This document shows positions 1-5,806 of a stretch of 7,430 nucleotides of DNA, piece after piece. The DNA lies in the NCBI GenBank assembly GCA_905234575.1, contig CAJOIG010000080.1, forward strand, positions 1-7,430. The letters are read 5' to 3'. Numbering within the stretch: the first letter of the stretch is position 1; every line of letters starts with the position of its first letter. This DNA comes from an uncultured Oscillospiraceae bacterium. Its GTDB lineage: Bacteria > Bacillota > Clostridia > Oscillospirales > Oscillospiraceae. The position numbers were made by a program, and so were the translations under genes. Below the pieces are notes generated by a model that searched no databases, was not told the origin of the DNA, and saw only the letters and a list, made by a program, of their open reading frames with translations.

Positions 1-1
1 A

Positions 2-57
2 CACCTCTCTTTTGTGGCTAATGGGTTGTAGCAGAGTCATTAAACCACTTTGAGGTG
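2..57. repeat. Nested inverted repeat at the window edge
   Basis: Three stacked complementary blocks close on each other: CACCTC (2-7) with GAGGTG (52-57), GTGG (14-17) with CCAC (45-48), and TAATG (19-23) with CATTA (38-42), leaving a 14-base loop at 24-37. The nested order is what an RNA stem with internal loops, or the hairpin end of a mobile element, would show. The stretch is richer in A+T than the flanking genes. No protein-coding sense is visible. It could be an element end, a small structured RNA, or part of the 3' region of a gene to the left; the window edge prevents a decision. Confidence 0.45.
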
Positions 58-112
58 CCCTCTGTCTTTATTTTTCCCTACATCTATTTTACACTAAGAT
101 GGGCGCCATGGG

Positions 113-145
113 AAAAAACAGCAGGGGCAGGCCGGGGCATCTGCT
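113..145 (-). terminator. Possible rho-independent terminator of sufCB
   Basis: Read on the minus strand, just past the sufB stop, AGCAG (145-141) can pair with CTGCT (124-120), followed by G and six T residues (118-113). The stem is only five pairs with a 16-base loop, so it is weak. An alternative inner pairing GCAG-GCC with GGC-CTGC exists but leaves too tight a loop. The position right after the last gene and the T run favour a terminator. Confidence 0.35.
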
Positions 146-1065
146 CAGCGCAGGAAGCCGTTGATGATCTGCTCCTCGGCTTCCGCTTCGGTGAGGCCGA
201 GAGTCATGAGCTTGATGATCTGATCGCCCGCGATCTTGCCGATGGCGGCCTCGTGGACAAGGGCGGAGTCGATGTTGTTGGCCTCGAGCTCCGGGATGGC
301 GAGGACCTTCGCCTCGTCCATGATGATCGCGTCGCACTCGGTGTGGCCGGTGGAGAGGGCGTTGCCCACGATGCGGGAGCGGTAGATTTGATGACTGCGC
401 TCCTTGGCGACGGAGCGGGAGACCACGTCGGCGCTCGAGTCCGTGCCGTTGAGCTCCACGGTATAGTCGCTCTCGGCGCGCTGTTCGCCGTGGGTGAGGA
501 GGCGTTCGTGCACGACGAGGCGCGCGCCCTTTTCGAGCTTCGCGACGGTCTCGCGCTTCGTGTCGTCCACGCCCTTGATCTGCACCATCTCCATCTCGAC
601 GCTGCTGCCCTCGCCGATATAGACCTCGGTGCGGGGGTTCATGATGCGCTTGCCCTGACCGTCGCCCGCGCCGTAGTGCTTTTCGACGTACTTGATCTTC
701 GCGTTTTTGCCGATGTGGAAGCAGTGCACGCCGTCGTGGGCGGAGTCCTGGTCGCCGCAGTTGTGGATGCCGCAGCCCGCGACGATGAGCACGTCGCAGT
801 CGTCGCCCACGAAGAAGTCGTTGTACACGATCTCCTTCATGCCGCTCTGCGAGAGGACGACGGGGATATGGACGCTCTCGTTCTTCGTGCCGGGCTTAAT
901 GCGGATGTCGATGCCGGGCTTGTCGGTCTTGGACGTGATCTCGATGTTCGCGGTGGAGTTTCGCCCCGCGGCCTCGCCGTTGGCGCGGATGTTGTAAGCG
1001 CCCTCCGGGACCTTGTGCAGGTCCGCGATCTCCGCCAGAAGCTGCTTCTGGATCTCACTGAGCAT
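145..1065 (-). CDS. sufB: SufB-like Fe-S cluster scaffold, short (minimal SUF) form
   Basis: Scaffold subunit of a cytoplasmic SUF-type iron-sulfur cluster assembly machine, expected to bind SufC and hold the nascent cluster. At 306 residues it is far shorter than typical SufB (about 470-490); it consists essentially of the SufB/SufD beta-helix core and C-terminal helices and lacks the long N-terminal region. The C-terminus carries the family pattern: His271-Glu272 in the VHEAAIGKI segment, then DQ, GLTEAEAE and a final NGF. Cysteines at 90, 98, 103, 115 and 244 are candidate ligands; the CGIHNCG segment (98-104) stands out. The ATG at 1065 overlaps the sufC end by 11 bases and follows an AAGGGGG site, so the two genes are translationally linked. 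No SufD, SufS or SufU gene is next to it here. This matches the two-gene SufBC systems described from anaerobes and archaea (also called SMS, SmsCB). Family assignment is firm; scaffold residues are inferred. Confidence 0.93.
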   Translation of the reverse strand: MLSEIQKQLLAEIADLHKVPEGAYNIRANGEAAGRNSTANIEITSKTDKPGIDIRIKPGTKNESVHIPVVLSQSGMKEIVYNDFFVGDDCDVLIVAGCGIHNCGDQDSAHDGVHCFHIGKNAKIKYVEKHYGAGDGQGKRIMNPRTEVYIGEGSSVEMEMVQIKGVDDTKRETVAKLEKGARLVVHERLLTHGEQRAESDYTVELNGTDSSADVVSRSVAKERSHQIYRSRIVGNALSTGHTECDAIIMDEAKVLAIPELEANNIDSALVHEAAIGKIAGDQIIKLMTLGLTEAEAEEQIINGFLR

Positions 1066-1801
1066 GGTTCACGCCCCCTTCCAGGATACGGCTGCAGGTG
1101 ACGGGGACGGTACTCTTCATAAGCTCGGGCAGCATCTCGTCCTTGCCGCCGTGTCCGCGTACCTGTCCGTCCGCGATGAGGATGATGGAGTCCGCGATCT
1201 CGAGGATGCGCTCCTGATGGGAGATGATAAGGATGGAGGCGTGGCTGCGCTTCTGCATGTTCTCAAAGACCTGGATCAGGCTCTGGAAGCTCCAGAGGTC
1301 GATGCCGGCCTCCGGCTCGTCAAAGACGGAGAGCGTGGTGCCGCGGGCGATGACGGTGGCGATCTCGATGCGCTTCATCTCGCCGCCGGAGAGGCTGGCG
1401 TTGACCTCGCGGTTGATGTAGTCGCGCGCGCAGAGTCCGACCGCGGAGAGGTATTCGCAGGCGTCGCTGACGGAGAGCTGCTTGCCCGAGGCCAGGCGCA
1501 GGAGGTCGACCACGTGGATGCCCTTGAAGCGCACGGGCTGCTGCAGGGCAAAGCTGATGCCGAGCCTGGCGCGCTCCGTGATGCCGAGGTCGGTGATATC
1601 CTCGCCGTCCAGAAGGATGCGGCCGGAGCGGGGCTTCTCGATGCCCATGATGAGGCGGGCGAGCGTGGATTTGCCGCCGCCGTTGGGTCCGGTGATGACG
1701 ACGAACTTCTCGTCCGGGACGACGAAGCTCACGTCCTTGATGATCTCTTTCGCGCTGTCCTGGTTTTCGACGCCAAAACAGACGTTCTTCAGTTCAAGCA
1801 T
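1055..1801 (-). CDS. sufC: SufC, ABC-type ATPase of Fe-S cluster assembly
   Basis: Cytoplasmic, soluble ABC ATPase that powers conformational change of the SufB-type scaffold. All nucleotide-binding motifs are present and intact: Walker A GPNGGGKST (38-46), Q-loop around ALQQP (85-89), signature LSGGE (137-141), Walker B ending FDEP (160-163) followed by the SufC-typical EAGID (164-168), and the switch histidine His195. The length of 248 residues is normal for SufC (about 245-260), and there are no membrane segments. The ATG at 1801 has AGAAAGG 11 bases upstream (1813-1819) and sits about 38 bases after a predicted transcription start. It is first in a two-gene operon with the short sufB. No Rrf2/IscR-type regulator gene or operator is seen between it and the next gene. 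Confidence 0.96.
   Translation of the reverse strand: MLELKNVCFGVENQDSAKEIIKDVSFVVPDEKFVVITGPNGGGKSTLARLIMGIEKPRSGRILLDGEDITDLGITERARLGISFALQQPVRFKGIHVVDLLRLASGKQLSVSDACEYLSAVGLCARDYINREVNASLSGGEMKRIEIATVIARGTTLSVFDEPEAGIDLWSFQSLIQVFENMQKRSHASILIISHQERILEIADSIILIADGQVRGHGGKDEMLPELMKSTVPVTCSRILEGGVNHAQ
1074..1080 (-). promoter_or_regulatory. Ribosome binding site of sufB inside sufC
   Basis: On the minus strand AAGGGGG lies 8 bases before the sufB ATG, within the last codons of sufC. It supports the start at 1065 and independent or coupled reinitiation of the overlapping gene. Confidence 0.7.
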
Positions 1802-1845
1802 ATGGTTTTGTACCTTTCTGGTGAAGTCTGGTGTAACGCCTGGAT

Positions 1846-1873
1846 ATTATAGCATATTTTGCGGAAAGCACAA
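1846..1873 (-). promoter_or_regulatory. Sigma-A type promoter of sufCB
   Basis: On the minus strand a perfect TATAAT (-10, 1851-1846) is preceded by TGC, giving an extended -10, and TTGTGC (-35, 1873-1868) lies 16 bases further upstream. The predicted start near 1839 leaves a leader of about 38 bases to the sufC ATG. The -35 box sits only eight bases outside the palindromic repeat that begins at 1881. Confidence 0.75.
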
Positions 1874-1880
1874 GACTTTA

Positions 1881-2016
1881 GAGTTTGGAGTTTTGAGTGT
1901 GGAGAGTGGAGTTGCGGTGTCCCCTTCGGGGACAATTTTAATTGTCGCGAAGCGACTCCATAACTCCACACTCCTAACTCCACACTCCTAACTCCACACT
2001 CCACACTCCACACTCT
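1881..2016. repeat. Palindromic GAGTGTGGAG/CTCCACACTC repeat element
   Basis: A G-rich left arm (1881-1913, with GAGTGTGGAG at 1895-1904) faces a C-rich right arm (1957-2016) made of the complementary words CTCCACACTC. The right arm contains the 14-bp unit AACTCCACACTCCT twice (1962-1975, 1976-1989), a partial third copy, then 7-bp CACTCCA steps. The core is three back-to-back hairpins sharing bases: GTCCCC-TTC-GGGGAC (1919-1933), GACAATT-TT-AATTGTC (1931-1946) and GTCGC-GAA-GCGAC (1944-1956). It ends two bases before the stop codon of the lipoprotein gene. There is no coding potential. It resembles a non-autonomous MITE- or REP-like element; I recall similar repeats in Oscillospiraceae, but this needs a genome search. 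Confidence 0.8.
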
Positions 2017-2018
2017 TC

Positions 2019-3680
2019 TCAGCCTTTCGCTGTCGTGAGGTACAGCGTGTAGTCGATGTTGTCGCCGGGGTAGAAGTAGGGCTGGGTGTAGCCCTCGTTC
2101 ATGTAGATCGTGTAGTCTCCCCAGCGGCCTTCGGCCGGCACGTACTCCCAGTCGGCCGGAAGCTCAACCGTCTCGCGGCGCACATTGGGGCCGCCGCCGT
2201 ACCAGTCCTCCCACACCAGCGTCACATGGCGCAGGGGCCTGTCCCAGCCGTCCAGGAAGGAGAAGGCGGGCGGCTGCTCGTCATAGGTGAAGGTGTTGAC
2301 GATGGGGTCAAAGGTCTCGTCGATGCGGTGGCTCATTTCCCGCAGGACAAGGGTGCCGCGGTCGAAGGCGACGTCCTGGAGCCAGTCGCCGACAAAGGTG
2401 AAGTGCGTGCGGATGAGATCGCCGTCCACCTTGTCGAGCAGGACGATCGCCGCGCCCTCGAGATATTCGGTGATGTAATCGTCGCGGACCTCGGGATTCC
2501 CCGCGTTCGGGTCAAAGCCGGAGACGACGGCGCGCATCTTCCCGTCTTTGCCGCGCTCACAGTCGAACCAGCAGCCGCGATACTGCCCTTCGACATAGTC
2601 GTCGTTCCCGCGCAGGATGCAAAGATTGCCGTCCCTGTTGAAGATCCAGACCGGCATGCCGTCGTCATAGGTGTTGCGGATCTTCACGGCGGGATAGATC
2701 GACAGGATGCTTTTCAGGGAGTTTGCCGCGATCAGGCCGTCCCAGTCGAAGTCCAGGGCCGCGTCCAGGGCGGGGCCGGGATCGGGCGCGACGGCGTTGC
2801 GCAGGCTGTAGGCAAAGGCGCTCTTCGGTGCGCGGTTGCGGATGAAGCTGAGCTCATAGCGCCGCTCGGCGACGGAGTCAAGCGCGTAGTGCTGCCGCAG
2901 AGTGACGACGGCCTCCGGGGGCGCGTCCGCCTCCAGACGGAACTCCATGGTCTGGCCCAGCAGCTCCTCCATGCGGGCAATATGGTCCGGGAAGCTGTAG
3001 AAGGCGGCGCCGTCGGAGCTGCGCAGGACGCGGACGCCGTGCACAGCCTCCAGCCACTCGACCGACATCACGTCCCCGTCCCGGTTGCCGAGGGAGCGCT
3101 GGAAGTCGCTCACCTCGTCCTCGGTGAGCATGCTGACCATCTGCGTGCGGTGGAGCCAGGCGACATACCAGCCGGTCGCGTCCCAGAGGAAGTCAGGGTC
3201 CGACGGGGTGACGCCGTTTAAGTAATGCCCCTCGTGGAAGGCCATGGCGACAGCAAAAGCCTGGCCCTCGATGAGCTCGGCAAAGGCGGGCTCCCCGGCG
3301 TCGGCGCTCTCCTCCTCCGGCTCAAGCGCCGCGGTCTCCTCAAGCCCGGCGGCTTCCGGAATCGGTTCCGGCGTGGGTTCGGGCGTCGGCTCCGGCGTGG
3401 GTTCGGGCGTCGGCTCCGGCGTCGGCTCCGGCGTGGGCTCCGGCGTCGGTTCGGGCGTGGGTTCCGGCGTCGGCTCCGGCGTCGGCTCCGGCGTCGGTTC
3501 GGGCGTCGGTTCCGGCGTCGGTTCGGGCGTCGGTTCGGGCGTCGGCTCCGGCGTCGGCATCGGCGCGGCGGTCGCAGCGGGCGTCGGGGTCGCTGTCGGC
3601 GCGGCGGGAGCTCTTACGCAGGATATGAGCAGGCCGAGCAGCAGCGTCAGGATCAGCAGAATCGGAAGCAGTTTTTTCAT
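2019..3680 (-). CDS. Secreted lipoprotein with PEPT-repeat stalk, unknown outer domain
   Basis: A 553-residue protein exported to the outer face of the membrane. The N-terminus is a classic lipoprotein signal: MKK, a leucine-rich core (4-19) and lipobox LISC with lipidated Cys21. Residues 22-43 are Ala/Pro/Thr-rich, residues 44-103 are 15 tandem PEPT units, then PEPI (104-107), and an acidic Glu/Ala stretch to about 135. This reads as a stiff spacer lifting the domain off the membrane. Residues from about 136 to 553 form a large, aromatic- and Asp-rich soluble region that I do not recognise; it has only two cysteines outside the repeat region near NLCILRG plus a CWFDC pair, and no obvious catalytic motif. 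The ATG at 3680 is fixed by a perfect TAAAGGAGGT four bases upstream. It is a single gene, divergent from the membrane protein at 3828; no strong promoter is visible on its strand. Function unknown. Confidence 0.9.
   Translation of the reverse strand: MKKLLPILLILTLLLGLLISCVRAPAAPTATPTPAATAAPMPTPEPTPEPTPEPTPEPTPEPTPEPTPEPTPEPTPEPTPEPTPEPTPEPTPEPTPEPTPEPTPEPIPEAAGLEETAALEPEEESADAGEPAFAELIEGQAFAVAMAFHEGHYLNGVTPSDPDFLWDATGWYVAWLHRTQMVSMLTEDEVSDFQRSLGNRDGDVMSVEWLEAVHGVRVLRSSDGAAFYSFPDHIARMEELLGQTMEFRLEADAPPEAVVTLRQHYALDSVAERRYELSFIRNRAPKSAFAYSLRNAVAPDPGPALDAALDFDWDGLIAANSLKSILSIYPAVKIRNTYDDGMPVWIFNRDGNLCILRGNDDYVEGQYRGCWFDCERGKDGKMRAVVSGFDPNAGNPEVRDDYITEYLEGAAIVLLDKVDGDLIRTHFTFVGDWLQDVAFDRGTLVLREMSHRIDETFDPIVNTFTYDEQPPAFSFLDGWDRPLRHVTLVWEDWYGGGPNVRRETVELPADWEYVPAEGRWGDYTIYMNEGYTQPYFYPGDNIDYTLYLTTAKG
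3361..3564 (-). repeat. 12-bp tandem repeat encoding PEPT units
   Basis: Seventeen consecutive 12-bp units in phase: one PEPI unit (3361-3372), fifteen PEPT units (3373-3552) and one PMPT unit (3553-3564). Units differ mainly at wobble bases (gtcggctcc, gtgggttcg, gtcggttcg and similar), and alternating unit types recur in pairs, which suggests expansion by blocks rather than one unit at a time. Because the unit length is a multiple of three, gain or loss changes stalk length without a frameshift. Confidence 0.95.
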
Positions 3681-3684
3681 GGAG

Positions 3685-3694
3685 ACCTCCTTTA
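3685..3694 (-). promoter_or_regulatory. Strong Shine-Dalgarno site of the lipoprotein gene
   Basis: TAAAGGAGGT on the minus strand ends four bases before the ATG at 3680. The near-perfect match to the 16S rRNA tail fixes the start and predicts efficient translation. Confidence 0.85.
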
Positions 3695-3716
3695 CCGTTT
3701 ATACACATACAGAGTG

Positions 3717-3745
3717 TTGAAGTGTCCGACAAGTTATGTTAAAAT
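3717..3745 (+). promoter_or_regulatory. Promoter of the membrane protein gene
   Basis: TTGAAG (3717-3722), a 17-base spacer and TAAAAT (3740-3745) with an upstream TG (TGT before the -10 box) form a good extended -10 promoter. The predicted start near 3752 gives a leader of about 75 bases to the ATG at 3828. On the opposite strand only a weak TTGTCG-17-TATGTG match is seen for the divergent lipoprotein gene, overlapping this site. Confidence 0.6.
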
Positions 3746-3827
3746 ACAGTATCTTTCGACTAAACCGTTCAGGGAAGCGCCTCAGCCGCGCTCTCCCGCC
3801 GTGCCCGTTTTATGAACAGGAGGAAGC

Positions 3828-4637
3828 ATGAACAGGATATTATCCAGAATCGCCGTATGTCTGGCTCTCGTGATCTTCGCGGTCTTCTCCTTCGGCCCCG
3901 CCGCGGGCACGCTTTCCGATCCGGAGCGCTACACGGCCTATACCGCGTCCCTCGACGACAAGACGGAGACCGTGCTGAAGCTGATGGCCGCGTCCACCGT
4001 GACCTCGGCGGGGCTCTCCGCGATCCCGGGCGACACGGCCACGCCGATCGCCGAGAAGCTGGCGGATTTTTCGGAATATTTTCTGCTGATCCTCTGCGTG
4101 CTCTACGCGGAGAAGTATCTGCTGTGCATCATCCCGCTGGGGGTGTTCAAGGCTCTGATCCCGCTGTCGTGCGCGCTGTTCATCGGGGGGCGCTTCTGGA
4201 ATCCCCGCTTTATGGACCGCCAGGGGGTTAAGCTCCTGCTGGCAAGCCTCGCGCTTCTCTGCGTCATCCCGCTGAGCATCCGGACCTCGGACCTCATCTA
4301 CGCCACCTATCAGCAGTCCATCGACAGCGCCATCTCCTCGGCGGAGGAACTGTCCGGCGAGACCGCCGCTCTCGCCGAGGCGGAGGACACGGGCGTGCTG
4401 TCCTCGCTTCTCAGCAAGCTGTCCGAGACGAAGGAGAGTCTGACGGAACGGGCCTCCGCCGTTCTGAATCGCTTTGTTGAGACCCTGGCCGTGATGATCG
4501 TGACCTCCTGTGTGATCCCGATCCTGGTGCTGTTCTTCTTTCTCTGGCTCGCCAGGCAGCTCACGGGTGTCGATCTCCGCGATCTTCGCGACTTCCGGCC
4601 CCGCCCGCGGCGGGAGGATCGTTCCGCGTCATCCTGA
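3828..4637 (+). CDS. Multi-span membrane protein of unknown function
   Basis: A 269-residue inner-membrane protein. Hydrophobic segments lie at about 8-23, 84-121 (long enough for two passes around Pro103), 134-151 and 219-242. Between the first two is an extracytoplasmic-looking stretch with LDDKTETVLKLMAAST and SAIPGDTATPIAEKLAD (64-80), which has the look of a conserved motif, followed by YFLLILCVLYAEKYLL. Residues 160-215 are polar, Ser/Glu-rich and probably helical or coiled. The tail after 245 is Arg/Asp-rich (RDLRDFRPRPRRED), suggesting a cytoplasmic C-terminus. AGGAGG (3818-3823) lies four bases before the ATG. An earlier ATG at 3812 is out of frame and has no ribosome site. The stop TGA at 4635 lies inside the first 22-bp repeat unit, so the last three residues (Ala-Ser-Ser) come from repeat or boundary sequence. 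I do not recognise the family; transport and stress-sensing roles are both unsupported. Confidence 0.85.
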   Translation: MNRILSRIAVCLALVIFAVFSFGPAAGTLSDPERYTAYTASLDDKTETVLKLMAASTVTSAGLSAIPGDTATPIAEKLADFSEYFLLILCVLYAEKYLLCIIPLGVFKALIPLSCALFIGGRFWNPRFMDRQGVKLLLASLALLCVIPLSIRTSDLIYATYQQSIDSAISSAEELSGETAALAEAEDTGVLSSLLSKLSETKESLTERASAVLNRFVETLAVMIVTSCVIPILVLFFFLWLARQLTGVDLRDLRDFRPRPRREDRSASS

Positions 4638-4694
4638 GCGCCTTTGTTTGTCATCCTGAGCGCTTTTGTTTGTCGTCCTGAGCGCCTTTGTTTG
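4629..4694. repeat. Three tandem 22-bp repeats
   Basis: Three head-to-tail 22-bp units (4629-4650, 4651-4672, 4673-4694), each starting TCATCCTGAGCG or TCGTCCTGAGCG and ending TTTGTTTG, with single-base differences. A fourth start of the same word (4695) leads into the palindrome that follows. The first unit overlaps the end of the membrane protein gene and supplies its TGA. Confidence 0.9.
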
Positions 4695-4753
4695 TCATCC
4701 TGAGCGCAGCGAAGGATCTTGAAAATTCTTCGCCGCGTCGTGCCTCAGAATGA
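4695..4753. repeat. REP-like palindrome of the TCATCCTGAG...CTCAGAATGA family
   Basis: An imperfect inverted repeat: TCATCCTGAG (4695-4704) pairs with CTCAGAATGA (4744-4753) with one mismatch, and GCGAAG (4709-4714) pairs with CTTCGC (4728-4733). The 13-base centre is A+T-rich. The word TCATCCTGAGCGCAGCGAAG is, from memory, a recurrent extragenic repeat in many bacterial genomes. It could fold in RNA and dampen read-through from the membrane gene, but no T tract follows directly, so it is not a standard intrinsic terminator. A weak TATAAC (4768-4773) just past it may be the -10 box for the next operon; no convincing -35 is seen. Confidence 0.8.
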
Positions 4754-4815
4754 CGCCGCAGTTTCATTATAACCCATTTATTCCGTTTTTTCCACTGCTT
4801 TCTAATCATCCGTGA

Positions 4816-4822
4816 GGGAGGG
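4816..4822 (+). promoter_or_regulatory. Ribosome binding site that decides the LRR gene start
   Basis: GGGAGGG lies eight bases before a CTG codon (4831) that opens the reading frame as M/L-E-T-L-R-G-L. The only other usable start, GTG at 4870, has no Shine-Dalgarno match in the 5-12 bases before it. This favours initiation at CTG, although CTG starts are rare. Confidence 0.5.
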
Positions 4823-4830
4823 TATCGTCC

Positions 4831-5802
4831 CTGGAAACGCTCAGAGGTCTGACAAACTGGCGTCTCACCGTGAGACGGGAGGCGGACGGCGTCACCGTCC
4901 TGCGCGCGGTGAGCTGCGACCGGCGCGCCGTTTTGCCGGAGGAGCTCTTCGGCCTGCCGGTGACGGCGCTCGCCGACCGCGCCCTCGCCTGCGGGGCCGC
5001 CCCGGTCGACGGCGAAGAGGTCGTGATCCTCGGCGGCGCGGAATCGGAGGACTGGGACAACCGCAATATCACGGAGCTCTCCCTGCCCCGGACGCTCAGG
5101 CAGATCGGGGACTACGCCTTCATGAACCTGCGCTCGATGGAGACGCTGCGCTTTTACGATACGCTTCTCACCACCGGCAGCGCGAGCTTTATGAACTGCC
5201 GGAGCTTTTCCCGCCTCGAGCTCACGCGCCTCTCCCCCGTCCAGGGCCCGGCGCTGGCCTCGATCGTGCGCAGCCTCCCGCAGGAGCTGACCGTCACGAT
5301 CCATGAGGGCGGCGCGCCGCTCTGTCTCGTCTTCCCCGCGTATTTTGAGGACTTCACCGAGAACAAGCCCGCCCATTATTTTCAAATGCATATCCGCGGC
5401 GGGGGCTACGCCTATCACCAGATCTTCCGCGACAAGGCGCTCGCGGTCCCGGACTTTGACCGTCTTTGGCAGGGTTATCTCGCCGCCGAGCACGACGAGG
5501 AGAGCGCCCTGCGCCTCGCGTATCTGCGCCTGCGTTACCCGGCGGAGCTGTCCGACCGGGCGCGGGAGGACTACGCGGCGTACCTGAGAAAGCGGCTCGG
5601 CGCGGCCCTGTCCCACGCCCTGCGTCAGCGTGACGGCGAGGGTCTGCGCCTGCTGCTCGGCCTCGGCGAGCCGAACGGCGCGGCCCTGGACGCGGCCCTG
5701 GACGAGTCGCGGAGCCTGCGCTATACCGAGGCGACGGCTATGCTGCTGGAAAAGCGCCGCCAAAGTCCCGCGTCGGGACGCGCTAAGAAATTTGAACTTT
5801 AA
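4831..5802 (+). CDS. Leucine-rich-repeat (BspA/LRR_5-like) protein
   Basis: About 323 residues from the CTG at 4831, or 310 from the GTG at 4870; no in-frame ATG occurs before residue 98, and the frame is closed upstream by TGA at 4813. The CTG is preferred because GGGAGGG is well placed and because WRLTVRREADGVTVLRAV reads as an intact beta-hairpin that the GTG would split. Residues about 80-135 (NITELSLPRTLRQIGDYAF, then FMNCRSFSRLEL) have the LRR_5/BspA spacing of leucines with a gDYAF-type ending. The rest, about 140-310, is helical and rich in Arg/Leu/Ala and contains RLWQGYLAAEH and RLRYPAELSDRAREDY. There is no signal peptide or membrane segment, so it should be cytoplasmic. It is first in an apparent operon with the VWA protein and AAA+ ATPase, which suggests a partner or substrate-recognition role; this is inference. 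Fold assignment moderate, function unknown. Confidence 0.8.
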   Translation: METLRGLTNWRLTVRREADGVTVLRAVSCDRRAVLPEELFGLPVTALADRALACGAAPVDGEEVVILGGAESEDWDNRNITELSLPRTLRQIGDYAFMNLRSMETLRFYDTLLTTGSASFMNCRSFSRLELTRLSPVQGPALASIVRSLPQELTVTIHEGGAPLCLVFPAYFEDFTENKPAHYFQMHIRGGGYAYHQIFRDKALAVPDFDRLWQGYLAAEHDEESALRLAYLRLRYPAELSDRAREDYAAYLRKRLGAALSHALRQRDGEGLRLLLGLGEPNGAALDAALDESRSLRYTEATAMLLEKRRQSPASGRAKKFEL

Positions 5803-5806
5803 CAAG

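Noticed and set aside
55..1101. Long plus-strand open frame of 348 codons opposite sufB
   Set aside because: G+C-rich antisense frame; its product is a low-complexity Asp/Val/Ala string, while the minus strand encodes a clear SufB-type protein.
1919..1946. GTCCCC/GGGGAC hairpin as terminator of the lipoprotein gene
   Set aside because: On the minus strand no T tract follows the stem, and it lies about 90 bases past the stop codon; it fits better as the core of the repeat element.
3244..3720. Plus-strand open frame with GVGSGVGSG repeats opposite the lipoprotein gene
   Set aside because: It is the mirror reading of the 12-bp PEPT repeat. It lacks a ribosome site, and the minus strand has a signal peptide, lipobox and perfect Shine-Dalgarno.
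3723..3731. TGTC-C-GACA dyad in the spacer of the promoter before the membrane gene, as an operator
   Set aside because: Only four pairs around one base; this is expected by chance, and no regulator gene is nearby.
3812..4231. Overlapping open frame starting at ATG 3812
   Set aside because: No Shine-Dalgarno precedes it, and the AGGAGG after it belongs to the ATG at 3828, whose frame encodes membrane helices.
4629..4706. Possible CRISPR array from the 22-bp units
   Set aside because: The units are directly adjacent with no unique spacers, and no cas-like gene is present.
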